DNA of 6,072 nucleotides from Candidatus Pacearchaeota archaeon (GTDB lineage Archaea; Nanobdellota; Nanobdellia; Pacearchaeales; GW2011-AR1): contig JACQLL010000014.1 of NCBI GenBank assembly GCA_016234025.1, forward strand, positions 1 to 6,072, written 5' to 3'. This document shows, one piece after another, positions 1-5,871 of this stretch. The notes under the pieces are model-generated. The model did not search any database and was not told the origin of the DNA. It was given only the letters and a program-made list of their open reading frames with translations. Numbering within the stretch: the first letter of the stretch is position 1; each line of letters opens with the position of its first letter. Both the position numbers and the translations under genes were made by a program.

Positions 1-16
1 AGATTCCGATGAATCT
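1..16 (-). repeat. Third hairpin of the left element, at the window edge
   Basis: AGATTC, loop of four bases, GAATCT: a perfect 6-bp stem beginning at the first base of the window. It follows the CTAC end of the left element just as another hairpin follows CTAC on the right, so the structured region probably continues outside. Together with 21-87 this accounts for most of the 110 non-coding bases; no gene is seen there. Confidence 0.5.
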
Positions 17-20
17 CGAT

Positions 21-87
21 GTAGCAAAACCTAAAAAACTTTCAGTTTTTTGGGCACAAAAATCTTTGATTTTCGTGTTTTAGGCAA
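21..87 (-). repeat. Two-hairpin element, left copy, just after cdc48
   Basis: Read on the minus strand: TTGCCTAA, then hairpin 1 (positions 77-55, CAC-G-AAAATC, loop AAA, GATTTT-T-GTG, ten pairs including one that is G-U only in RNA of this strand), one C, then hairpin 2 (53-30: CC, AAAAAACT, loop GAA, AGTTTTTT, bulged A32, GG), five bases, and CTAC (24-21). It begins about 24 nt after the cdc48 stop. The T6 run of hairpin 2 could end transcription. The same parts in the same order recur at 5870-5937. Confidence 0.75.
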
Positions 88-110
88 TCTCTTTATCTTA
101 ATTCATCTAT

Positions 111-2396
111 TTATCCTGCGTACAACGGCCCTGCTTCAAGACCTGCCTTCGCTCTCTTCAAATAATAGTCCTCGATTTTCTTATACCTCTGTGCAGTCTC
201 TCTCGACACCGAAGGCGTGACTCGTTTCAGAGCTTCCTCAAAATCAGCTTTCGTGATTTCCTTAGAGTTTATGTCTTTTCTCAAGGCGTTAAGAGCCGCT
301 TCTCTGACGAGCGATTCAATATCAGCTCCGACAAAACCATCTGTTTGTTTAACCAAGTTATCGATGTTAATCTCCTTTGCGAGAGGGGTTTTCTTCGTAT
401 GCACTTCAAAGATTCTTTTTCTGCTCTCTTCGTCAGGTATATCGACGAGAATTATCCTGTCAAACCTTCCGGGCCTTAACAACGCAGGATCCAGCATGTC
501 CGGGCGGTTCGTAGCACCGATTATCGTGACGTCTTTCAAACTTTCGAGTCCGTCGATTTCAGACAACAACTGATTCAAAACTCTTTCAGTAACTTTTGTT
601 CCGGAGTCAATGCCGCGTCTGCCTGCAAGCGAATCAATCTCGTCGAAAAATATCACGCACGGCGCAACCTGTCTCGCTCTCTCAAAGACCTTTCTAACTC
701 CTTCCTCGGACTTTCCAACCCACATGCTCAACAGAGAAGGACCTTTAACGTGAATGAAATTCGCCTCGGATTCATTCGCCACCGCCTTCGCCAACAGCGT
801 CTTTCCTGTTCCAGGCGAACCATACAAAAGAATTCCCCTAGGAGCCCTGATTCCCATCCTCTCAAAACTATCAGGATTATTGATTGGCCATTCAACCGCC
901 TCCTTAAGCTCCTGCTTTGTCCCCTCCATCCCGCCAATGTCGTCCCATTTAACATTCGGACTTTCAACAAAAACCTCTCTCATTGCGCTCGGCCTGACAA
1001 CCTTCAACGCCTCTTCAAAATCATCTGGACGAACTATTGCTTTGTCCAGAACTTCCTTCGGTATTGGTTCGTCTTCTTCCAGTTTTAATTCAGGCAGCAT
1101 CTTTCTAAGAACGTTCATAGCAGCTTCCTTCGTCAAAGCAGACAAATCAGCTCCGACAAAACCGTGCGTCTTCCCGGCAAGCAAGTCAAGATTTACTTTT
1201 TTAGTTAAAGGCATATTTCTCGTGTGTATTTTAAGAATGTCAAGTCGTCCCTTCTTTCCTGGAACATTAATCTCAATCTCCCTGTCAAATCTTCCAGGGC
1301 GTCGCAATGCAGGGTCGACAGAATTTACTCTGTTAGTTGCTCCGATAACAATCACCTTTCCTCTTGACTTCAAACCATCCATCATCGTCAATAACTGGGA
1401 AACAACTCTCCTTTCAACCTCGCCCTGAACTTCTTCCCTCTTCGGCGCGATTGCATCAATCTCGTCAAAGAATATTATCGTGGGAGCGTTCTTTTCGGCT
1501 TCTTCAAATATATCTCTAATTTTCTTCTCTGATTCCCCGTAAAACTTCGACATGATTTCAGGACCATTAAGAAGGATGAAATTCGCCTCGGTTTCATTAG
1601 CCACCGCCTTCGCCAACAGCGTCTTTCCTGTTCCGGGAGGTCCGTGAAGAAGAACTCCTTTCGGTGACTCTATTCCTAATTTGTCAAAAATTTCAGGATG
1701 TTTCAAAGGCAGTTCAACCATCTCTCTGACTTTCTTTATCTCGTCTTCCATTCCTCCTACATCTTCATAAGCTACGTCAGGGATAGCATCTTCTGAAAGA
1801 TCAACTGCCTTAGGATTCAGAGATATCTCTGTCTCTTCATTTATGAAACAAGGATGGTTCGGCGACGTTGCTATAGCTATGAATCTAATTTGTTGAAATC
1901 CCGGAAGCCCGCCGTGCATTCCAAATAAGTCGTGTAGGTCTCCGAAAATGTCAGGGAATCCGTCTCCCATCAAGTCCCTCCGTCTCTGAACTCCCCCGAG
2001 AGAAAGTATGTCTCCTTTAACAATTGGTCTGCCTAACAATCCATTCTTCAGCATCTCCGGATCTGCCTGAACCATTATTCCTTTTTGAACAGGAGCAATT
2101 GTGACTTTCGTCGCCGGTCGCGCGTTTGCTTTCTTGACAATTACTTGTTCTCCGACGCCGATTTTCGCATTCTTTCTTATCAACATATCCATTCTGATTA
2201 TGTTCTCTCCGACGTCGGCAGGATAAGCTCTGTCAACAATAGCGACGGTCTCTCGTCCGCCTCTTATAGAAATTATGTCACCTCTTATCAGTCCAAGGTC
2301 TCTCATCAACTGCGGATCAATCCTCGCCACGCCTTTGTAAACATCGTCCTGCAGCGACTCAACAACTTTCAATCTCACTCCCTCGTTCTTTGCCAT
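111..2396 (-). CDS. cdc48: Cdc48/VAT/p97-type AAA+ unfoldase (two ATPase rings)
   Basis: A hexameric ATP-driven protein unfoldase of the archaeal VAT/Cdc48 family, cytoplasmic, which in this family extracts and unfolds proteins for degradation or disassembly. The 761 residues are full length. Residues about 5-90 look like the double-psi barrel N domain, and about 100-195 the second N subdomain with a Gly/Phe/Asp-rich insertion at 140-168. D1 has Walker A GPPGTGKT (252-259), pore loop KFYG (284-287), Walker B FFDEID (D311, E312), sensor N355 and Arg fingers R366/R369. D2 has Walker A GSPGTGKT (526-533, Ser replacing the usual second Pro/Gly-flanking residue), pore loop MWVG (558-561), Walker B D585/E586 and R641/R644. 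All catalytic residues are present in both rings. The C-terminus PLYAG resembles an HbYX proteasome-docking tail but is one residue too long. It is the second gene of an operon, overlapping the upstream regulator gene by 22 nt. ATG is chosen because GGGAGG lies 4 nt upstream and the N domain is complete from it. Confidence 0.98.
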   Translation of the reverse strand: MAKNEGVRLKVVESLQDDVYKGVARIDPQLMRDLGLIRGDIISIRGGRETVAIVDRAYPADVGENIIRMDMLIRKNAKIGVGEQVIVKKANARPATKVTIAPVQKGIMVQADPEMLKNGLLGRPIVKGDILSLGGVQRRRDLMGDGFPDIFGDLHDLFGMHGGLPGFQQIRFIAIATSPNHPCFINEETEISLNPKAVDLSEDAIPDVAYEDVGGMEDEIKKVREMVELPLKHPEIFDKLGIESPKGVLLHGPPGTGKTLLAKAVANETEANFILLNGPEIMSKFYGESEKKIRDIFEEAEKNAPTIIFFDEIDAIAPKREEVQGEVERRVVSQLLTMMDGLKSRGKVIVIGATNRVNSVDPALRRPGRFDREIEINVPGKKGRLDILKIHTRNMPLTKKVNLDLLAGKTHGFVGADLSALTKEAAMNVLRKMLPELKLEEDEPIPKEVLDKAIVRPDDFEEALKVVRPSAMREVFVESPNVKWDDIGGMEGTKQELKEAVEWPINNPDSFERMGIRAPRGILLYGSPGTGKTLLAKAVANESEANFIHVKGPSLLSMWVGKSEEGVRKVFERARQVAPCVIFFDEIDSLAGRRGIDSGTKVTERVLNQLLSEIDGLESLKDVTIIGATNRPDMLDPALLRPGRFDRIILVDIPDEESRKRIFEVHTKKTPLAKEINIDNLVKQTDGFVGADIESLVREAALNALRKDINSKEITKADFEEALKRVTPSVSRETAQRYKKIEDYYLKRAKAGLEAGPLYAG
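754..815 (-). repeat. Walker A segment of cdc48 D2, near-identical DNA copy
   Basis: This 62-nt stretch matches 1576-1637 (D1) with three mismatches and an uninterrupted 35-nt identity (778-812 against 1600-1634). It encodes the end of Walker A and the following helix, [12 protein letters not shown]. Synonymous positions are also identical, unlike the Walker B and Arg-finger segments of the two domains, which differ at silent sites. Confidence 0.7.
1576..1637 (-). repeat. Walker A segment of cdc48 D1, partner of the D2 copy
   Basis: Direct-repeat partner of 754-815 at an offset of 822 nt. The pair could recombine to delete an in-frame 274-codon segment or be homogenised by gene conversion. 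Confidence 0.7.
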
Positions 2397-2764
2397 CTTG
2401 CCTCCCTTTCTTTTTCGTCAAGAAAATTCAAACTCAATTTTCCGAAGTCCTCGAAACACAAGCTAACCATGTCGTTCATGTGGCTCTTCATTCGCGAACT
2501 TGAATCATTTATAAAATCGACAATCTCTTTCGGAATGCTGACGGCGTGGCTATTACCGACGACTCTTAATTTTACGCTGTATGTTTTTCTTTTGAGATTT
2601 TTATATTGGTTTAATTTATTCAAATCACTCGGATGAACTATCCTCGCCTTGCACGACGGACACTCGACGGCTCTCAATTTCAACCCTGACTTCTCTACAA
2701 AAGTCGGCATCATGGTTTTGTCGCATTCCTTGCACGAGATTTTAGCGTCGAATATATCTATCAT
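2375..2764 (-). CDS. Zinc-ribbon plus AbrB/SpoVT/MazE-like DNA-binding protein
   Basis: A probable small DNA-binding regulator of 129 residues. Residues 9-42 form a four-Cys zinc ribbon (C11-x2-C14 and C35-x2-C38). Residues 62-114 resemble an AbrB/SpoVT swapped-hairpin barrel: the stretch [19 protein letters not shown] (64-82) carries the family's typical 'GNSxxVxIPKEI' signature, followed by a Ser-rich loop and a second strand pair around 98-114. The last 15 residues are charged. It is the first gene of an operon with cdc48, its 3' end overlapping the cdc48 start by 22 nt. A TATA box 28 nt upstream places transcription start at or 1-2 nt before ATG. An inverted repeat over that position is a candidate operator, and AbrB-type proteins commonly autoregulate. 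Function as repressor or activator of cdc48 is inference. The AbrB call is good; the DNA target is unknown. A non-DNA-binding role for the ribbon is possible. Confidence 0.85.
   Translation of the reverse strand: MIDIFDAKISCKECDKTMMPTFVEKSGLKLRAVECPSCKARIVHPSDLNKLNQYKNLKRKTYSVKLRVVGNSHAVSIPKEIVDFINDSSSRMKSHMNDMVSLCFEDFGKLSLNFLDEKEREARWQRTRE
2401..2406 (-). promoter_or_regulatory. Strong Shine-Dalgarno site of cdc48
   Basis: The minus strand reads GGGAGG followed by CAAG and then ATG, a near-complete match to the archaeal anti-SD. It lies inside the last codons of the upstream zinc-ribbon/AbrB gene, whose stop is 19 nt past the cdc48 start. This fits reinitiation or translational coupling within one mRNA and fixes the cdc48 start. 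Confidence 0.85.
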
Positions 2765-2785
2765 GTGTATACATAAGGTATATAC
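2765..2785. promoter_or_regulatory. Candidate operator: 8-5-8 inverted repeat upstream of the AbrB-like gene
   Basis: Plus strand: GTGTATAC, five bases (ATAAG), GTATATAC. The arms are inverted repeats with 7 of 8 positions matching, and each arm is itself nearly palindromic. It sits between the TATA box (2789-2796) and the start codon (2764-2762), covering the predicted transcription start, where a bound regulator would block initiation. Autoregulation by the adjacent AbrB-like protein is inference. Confidence 0.45.
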
Positions 2786-2788
2786 TCC

Positions 2789-2796
2789 TATTTAAA
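2789..2796 (-). promoter_or_regulatory. TATA box of the AbrB-cdc48 operon
   Basis: The minus strand reads TTTAAATA. Its centre lies 28.5 nt before the A of the ATG at 2764, the usual TATA-to-start spacing in archaea, so the mRNA is probably leaderless or has only 1-2 leader bases. No Shine-Dalgarno sequence is present at a usable distance: a GGAG lies about 20 nt upstream, which is too far. Confidence 0.7.
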
Positions 2797-2821
2797 CTTT
2801 TCTGTTGTAGGAAAGAGATTA

Positions 2822-3277
2822 TTATTCTGTTTGAAATAACTCGTTATACATTTTCCATCGGTCAACATAGTCCAAAGCAAATCTTAACATGGCCGAGCTA
2901 TCGTGCTGAAGAATTGCTCTATGTTGCAAAACATGTCCTTCGAAAGAATTATCCCGCATCGTTACTCTTTCAGCAGTTTTATTCATTCCATCAATTATTT
3001 CGTCTTGAGATTGAGTTAGTCCTTGCACACCAATATACTGCCTAACAGCTACTCTTCTAAATTCAAACTCATCTTGAAATTCTTTTTTTAACAACTCACA
3101 CATATCATCCACATGGTTATCATACGGTTCTATAGAAAGGTGTTTTATCCTATCAAAAAATCCATCTTGCTTTAATTCCTGAACCATCGCATCTCCATAT
3201 ATGTGAACTCCGAACTCCTGATTAAATTGTCTTCTATTTCTTTCTAAACATTCTAAATACCATTCTTTCCAATCCAT
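2822..3277 (-). CDS. Hypothetical protein, 151 residues, unrecognised
   Basis: I do not recognise a family. The 151-residue product looks soluble and mainly helical: no signal peptide, no membrane segment, no Cys pairs (only C10 and C60). The N-terminus is aromatic and charged (W3, W6, Y7). It is rich in acidic, Gln and Arg residues, and His residues cluster at 115, 119 and 125. It has its own TATA box 23-24 nt upstream, which supports ATG at 3277 and separate transcription. The next gene downstream begins only 57 bp after its stop with its own promoter. Sampled stretches look more AT-rich than the cdc48 coding sequence (roughly 28-42% GC against 40-55% in blocks I counted), so it could be a later acquisition or a fast-evolving lineage-specific gene. 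Reality as a gene is supported by promoter position and an uninterrupted reading frame; the role is unknown. Confidence 0.75.
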   Translation of the reverse strand: MDWKEWYLECLERNRRQFNQEFGVHIYGDAMVQELKQDGFFDRIKHLSIEPYDNHVDDMCELLKKEFQDEFEFRRVAVRQYIGVQGLTQSQDEIIDGMNKTAERVTMRDNSFEGHVLQHRAILQHDSSAMLRFALDYVDRWKMYNELFQTE

Positions 3278-3296
3278 AAAAATTAGAGTTATAATG

Positions 3297-3304
3297 TATT
3301 TAAA
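3297..3304 (-). promoter_or_regulatory. TATA box of the hypothetical gene
   Basis: The minus strand reads TTTAAATA, identical to the box of the AbrB-cdc48 operon, centred about 23.5 nt before ATG 3277. It implies a leaderless transcript and is the best argument that the unrecognised gene is real. Confidence 0.65.
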
Positions 3305-3400
3305 AAGCTTTGGATGGTTATTATTTTAAAGTTACATCACTTCTTCTTTAGCGATTCTTCAACCATTCACTATAAAACTCCAACACTCCAACTTGTCATC

Positions 3401-3706
3401 TTACCGATAAGCTCTCCAAGTATGTTCGCACTTCGTGCATTTGTAAAATTTCGTTTCAGATTCGTCGGACGCCCTTGTTTGTTGCGCCCAGAAATAGCAC
3501 TTCTTGTTCTTGCATTTCGGGCACCTCATATCGACGACAGGATTGACGTTGTCTTCCTTCTTGACAACCGCAACCCCCTTTTTTTCCGCAACCTTTTCAG
3601 AAGTCCTTATCTTCAACTTCTTATTTATCTTCCTTCCACAACCTGCACAAACTGCCTTTCCATCTTTCAAAATGATTATTCCTCCGCATTTTTCGCAAAA
3701 CTCCAT
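3401..3706 (-). CDS. tfs: Transcription factor S (TFIIS/RPB9-like RNA polymerase cleavage factor)
   Basis: Archaeal TFS binds RNA polymerase through the secondary channel and stimulates cleavage of the nascent RNA in backtracked complexes, rescuing arrested polymerase. The 101 residues match the usual length. The N-terminal zinc ribbon uses C4, C7, C20 and C23. A Lys/Glu/Val-rich linker covers about 26-58. The C-terminal TFIIS-type ribbon uses C62, C65, C90 and C93 and contains QTRASDESE (76-84), with the acidic tip pair D81-E82 that in TFS/TFIIS helps hold the catalytic metal, and the FYKCTKC signature (87-93). With the acidic tip intact it should be an active cleavage factor rather than an inhibitory paralogue. 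It is sometimes annotated 'RNA polymerase subunit M'. It has its own promoter with a short leader of about 11 nt and a weak AGGT site, and lies 55 bp from the signal peptidase stop. Confidence 0.95.
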   Translation of the reverse strand: MEFCEKCGGIIILKDGKAVCAGCGRKINKKLKIRTSEKVAEKKGVAVVKKEDNVNPVVDMRCPKCKNKKCYFWAQQTRASDESETKFYKCTKCEHTWRAYR

Positions 3707-3739
3707 TAAATTACCTAACTACAAAAGAAGTTAAAAGAT

Positions 3740-3747
3740 TATTTATA
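3740..3747 (-). promoter_or_regulatory. TATA box of tfs
   Basis: The minus strand reads TATAAATA, centred about 37 nt before ATG 3706, so the transcript should start near 3717 with a leader of about 11 nt. A weak Shine-Dalgarno match (AGGT, 3716-3713) lies 6 nt before ATG, just inside the predicted transcript. It is the only monocistronic promoter here with an evident leader. Confidence 0.6.
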
Positions 3748-3761
3748 TTTTTGCTTATTGT

Positions 3762-4358
3762 TTACTTGCATAGCCCTCTCTGGCTCTTTGCTCTGAATGG
3801 TTCGAAAAACACGAGTTTAATCCAACCGGCCGCAGGCACTCTAAAAACGGACTTTCCGATTAAATCGTCTTCTCTAATCGAAGTTTCGTCTATCTTGTTT
3901 GCGTTATTGTTTTTTTCAAGTTGCCTCTCGTTGTGGTCTCCTTTCGTTCCCAACGGCTCGAGCGAGACGACACGATGAATTATCGGATTTTTTGCCGTCG
4001 CGTCAGAGTTTGGCTCGAAAATTATTACATCACCAATTTTTATATCAGACCTTCCCCAGACAAATACTATATCTCCCTTGTTCAGTCCATTTTTGAAAGG
4101 AAACTTCTCGAACTCTTCTTCTCTTATACTCTTCGATTCATACCACTCAAAATTTTTCTCCCACCAGCTTTCAAAGTTACTCTCGTGATACATCGAGCAC
4201 GACTCGATTACAACAAGAGGCAGAGAGCTGCCAGTTGCGAAAGAAAGCAGAGGAAAAAAGACAAACCTTATCACTACGATTAATAAAATCATAAAGACAA
4301 CCCACGAATACCAAGTGTCCTCGTTCAAAAACTTCCAAAATCTTTTTAGATAATTCAT
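3762..4358 (-). CDS. Signal peptidase I, archaeal/ER (Ser-His) type
   Basis: A membrane serine protease that removes signal peptides from exported proteins on the outer face of the membrane. The 198 residues comprise a short cytoplasmic N-terminus, one strong membrane segment (about 17-40), then the catalytic domain. Motifs in order: IESCSM with nucleophile S55; GDIVFVWG (95-102) and IGDVIIF (108-114) framing strands; IIHRVV with H128, the general-base position that is Lys in bacterial enzymes; TKGDHN with D141. A short hydrophobic segment (174-187) ends the protein. The second Asp reported as essential in the Methanococcus voltae enzyme, about six residues after the GD motif, has no equivalent: L147 is there, with E148 next, then an Asn-rich stretch 150-154. 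S26B-family assignment is firm; the identity of the third catalytic acid is uncertain. It is transcribed divergently from an exported protein gene and has its own promoter. Confidence 0.93.
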   Translation of the reverse strand: MNYLKRFWKFLNEDTWYSWVVFMILLIVVIRFVFFPLLSFATGSSLPLVVIESCSMYHESNFESWWEKNFEWYESKSIREEEFEKFPFKNGLNKGDIVFVWGRSDIKIGDVIIFEPNSDATAKNPIIHRVVSLEPLGTKGDHNERQLEKNNNANKIDETSIREDDLIGKSVFRVPAAGWIKLVFFEPFRAKSQRGLCK

Positions 4359-4364
4359 TTGCTA

Positions 4365-4383
4365 AAAAGCCAAAAGGGCTTTT
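4365..4383. repeat. Inverted repeat in the signal peptidase promoter
   Basis: Plus strand: AAAAGCC, loop AAAAG, GGCTTTT, a perfect 7-bp stem. It lies between the presumed signal peptidase TATA box (which it touches) and the ATG, inside the 92-bp divergent intergenic region. It could be an operator; as it is upstream of a leaderless start it is unlikely to act as an mRNA leader structure unless a farther promoter is used. Confidence 0.45.
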
Positions 4384-4388
4384 AAAAA
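4381..4388 (-). promoter_or_regulatory. Probable TATA box of the signal peptidase gene
   Basis: The minus strand reads TTTTTAAA, centred 26.5 nt before ATG 4358, again predicting a leaderless mRNA. A second candidate, the palindromic TTTATAAA at 4397-4404, would give a leader of about 16 nt containing part of the inverted repeat. The nearer box matches the spacing of the other promoters better. Confidence 0.5.
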
Positions 4389-4421
4389 GTTTGCAATTTA
4401 TAAAAATACGGCACAGCAATA

Positions 4422-4429
4422 TTTATATA
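4422..4429 (+). promoter_or_regulatory. TATA box of the exported membrane protein gene
   Basis: TTTATATA on the plus strand, centred 25.5 nt before the ATG at 4451. The predicted transcript begins at the start codon itself. This decides between the ATG at 4451 and the in-frame TTG at 4391, since the longer frame would have to start upstream of its own promoter. Confidence 0.7.
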
Positions 4430-4450
4430 ATTGGTGTAGTGTGTGATAGT

Positions 4451-5803
4451 ATGAAAAAAATATTACTCTCATTTTTTATCCTGATTCTATTAGCCGTATC
4501 AGTAACCGCGGCAAACCTTGAGGTTGAGAAATCCGGAAAAAACCCTGTCGTCATAAAAGAAATAAATAATCCGGCAATCTTTCAGTTTAACATCGATAAC
4601 AAAGGAGCGACAGACGATTTTGAAATTTATTCTCTCGTCGGAGTCAGCATGGGGCCCAAAGGATTTTTCACAGTACCATCGGGAAAAAGCACTTTGGAAG
4701 TTCTCGTTTTCCCAAACAGCGAGATGAAAAAAGTAGACGGCTTCTTTAAATTTGAATATCAGCTAAAAGGAAAAAACTCCGGAATTTTCAAGGACGAGTT
4801 GGTTGTTAAAGTTGTCTCACTAAAAAATGTTTTCGAGATAACGGCAGAGCCACTATCACCTTCTGATTCGGAAGCGACAATTATCTTAACAAACAGAGAA
4901 AACACGAAGTTGGAAAATGTCAATATAAAAGTTGATTCAATATTCTTCTCTGACGAAGAAGAATTGTCTTTTGAGCCGTTTGAGGAGAAGGAGTTATCTG
5001 TTCCAATTTCTAATCTCGAAGGCATCAATGCAGGGCCATATCTTTTCAACGTCGAAATAAAAGTCCAGGGAGAAAATGCGGAGAATGACATATTAATTGA
5101 TTATTTAGAAGAATCGGGTTTGTCTGTCAATGAATCTAAAACTGGTTTCATAGTTCGGCAAACGACTCTGACGAAAAAGAACGTCGGTAACGTACCAGTT
5201 GTCGCAACGATAGGACTAAAAAAAGATTTCATATCGCGCCTTTTCACAACTAGCTCTATCCCGGAGTCGAGAGTCGAGAGAAAAGGATTCTCCGTTTCCT
5301 ACTTTTGGGACGAAGAACTTTCTCCCGGCGAATCCTTGGTAGTTATCTCAAAGACAAACTATACTTTTCCTTTCATAGTCTTGGTATTGCTCGTTATAAT
5401 TATCTTCTTCGTTAAGTTCTATTCTCAAAAAGCGCTTTCACTAAAGAAAAGAGTTTCTCTCGTAAGGACAAAAGGAGGAGAGTTCGCTTTGAAAGTAAAT
5501 ATTCAGGTTATAGCAAGAAAAAATGTTAAAAACATAACAATAACAGACCAAATTCCGGCAATGACTAAGGTTTATGAGAAGTTTGGCAGGCAGCCGGAAA
5601 ATCTTGACAAAGACAAGGGCAGGCTGCAATGGAAGCTGGACAGTTTGACGGCAGGGCAGGAAAGATTTTACACTTATATAGTCTACTCAAAGCTAAATGT
5701 CGTCGGCAGATTCGAGCTTCCTGTTGCAAGAGCAGTCTTCGAAGCAGACGGGAAGTTCGGCAATGTCACATCAAACAGGGCATTCTTCGGCAGAGAGGTC
5801 TGA
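4451..5803 (+). CDS. Exported, single-pass membrane protein with Ig-like domains and a C-terminal DUF11-like domain
   Basis: A 450-residue envelope protein of unknown role. Residues 1-20 are a clear signal peptide (KK, then a Leu/Ile/Phe-rich core, ending VSVTA-AN with likely cleavage near 20/21). Residues about 22-220 look like two beta-sandwich domains of NEW3/CARDB type (the second around 126-206, typical 'I-x-LTNREN...L.NV.I.V' pattern). Residues about 222-302 form a third module (TTLTKKNVGN, W286, ELSPGES) of a sort I associate with DPANN membrane proteins. A single membrane helix covers about 305-324, followed by Lys/Arg-rich residues (K322, K327, K332, K333, R334). Residues about 345-448 resemble DUF11/COG1361: ITDQIPA (364-370), LQWKLDSL (392-399), ELPVARAVF (422-430). 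By the positive-inside rule this last domain is cytoplasmic, which is unusual for the family. The upstream TTG extension is rejected because it lies before the TATA box and would bury the signal peptide. The substrate or partner is unknown; a scaffold or adhesion role is a guess. Confidence 0.88.
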   Translation: MKKILLSFFILILLAVSVTAANLEVEKSGKNPVVIKEINNPAIFQFNIDNKGATDDFEIYSLVGVSMGPKGFFTVPSGKSTLEVLVFPNSEMKKVDGFFKFEYQLKGKNSGIFKDELVVKVVSLKNVFEITAEPLSPSDSEATIILTNRENTKLENVNIKVDSIFFSDEEELSFEPFEEKELSVPISNLEGINAGPYLFNVEIKVQGENAENDILIDYLEESGLSVNESKTGFIVRQTTLTKKNVGNVPVVATIGLKKDFISRLFTTSSIPESRVERKGFSVSYFWDEELSPGESLVVISKTNYTFPFIVLVLLVIIIFFVKFYSQKALSLKKRVSLVRTKGGEFALKVNIQVIARKNVKNITITDQIPAMTKVYEKFGRQPENLDKDKGRLQWKLDSLTAGQERFYTYIVYSKLNVVGRFELPVARAVFEADGKFGNVTSNRAFFGREV

Positions 5804-5865
5804 TTGTTTTCAGTGCAGAAAGAATTCTCGACGAAAAAACATAGACCTTAATATGTCAAGAATTA

Positions 5866-5871
5866 TTTTTT
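5866..5871 (+). terminator. T-tract, possible terminator of the exported protein gene
   Basis: Six T residues after an AT-rich stretch, 63 nt past the stop codon and immediately before the right two-hairpin element. Archaeal RNA polymerase can terminate at T-runs without a hairpin. If it does so here, the hairpin elements would need their own promoter or read-through to be transcribed. Confidence 0.35.

Noticed and set aside
754..1428. 224-codon plus-strand open frame inside cdc48
   Set aside because: It is antisense to a fully conserved AAA+ domain, with no promoter or ribosome site, and its protein is Ser/Pro-rich as expected from a mirrored frame.
1689..1712. D2 Walker A Ser (GSPGTGKT) taken as a sign of an inactive ring
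   Set aside because: Lys532, Thr533, Walker B Asp585/Glu586 and both Arg fingers are intact, and the P-loop position concerned tolerates variation, so loss of activity is not supported.
3377..3392. Tandem duplication ACTCCAAC x2 between the hypothetical gene and tfs
   Set aside because: Only two 8-bp copies downstream of tfs; too short and isolated to infer function. The rest of the 123-bp gap holds only the hypothetical gene's promoter and a weak T-tract after tfs.
3314..3709. 131-codon plus-strand open frame over tfs
   Set aside because: It covers the whole of the TFS gene in antisense. TFS has eight correctly spaced zinc ligands, whereas this frame shows no domain.
4391..4450. TTG-initiated 20-codon extension of the exported protein
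   Set aside because: It would start upstream of the TATA box and place a polar segment before a textbook signal peptide beginning at ATG 4451.
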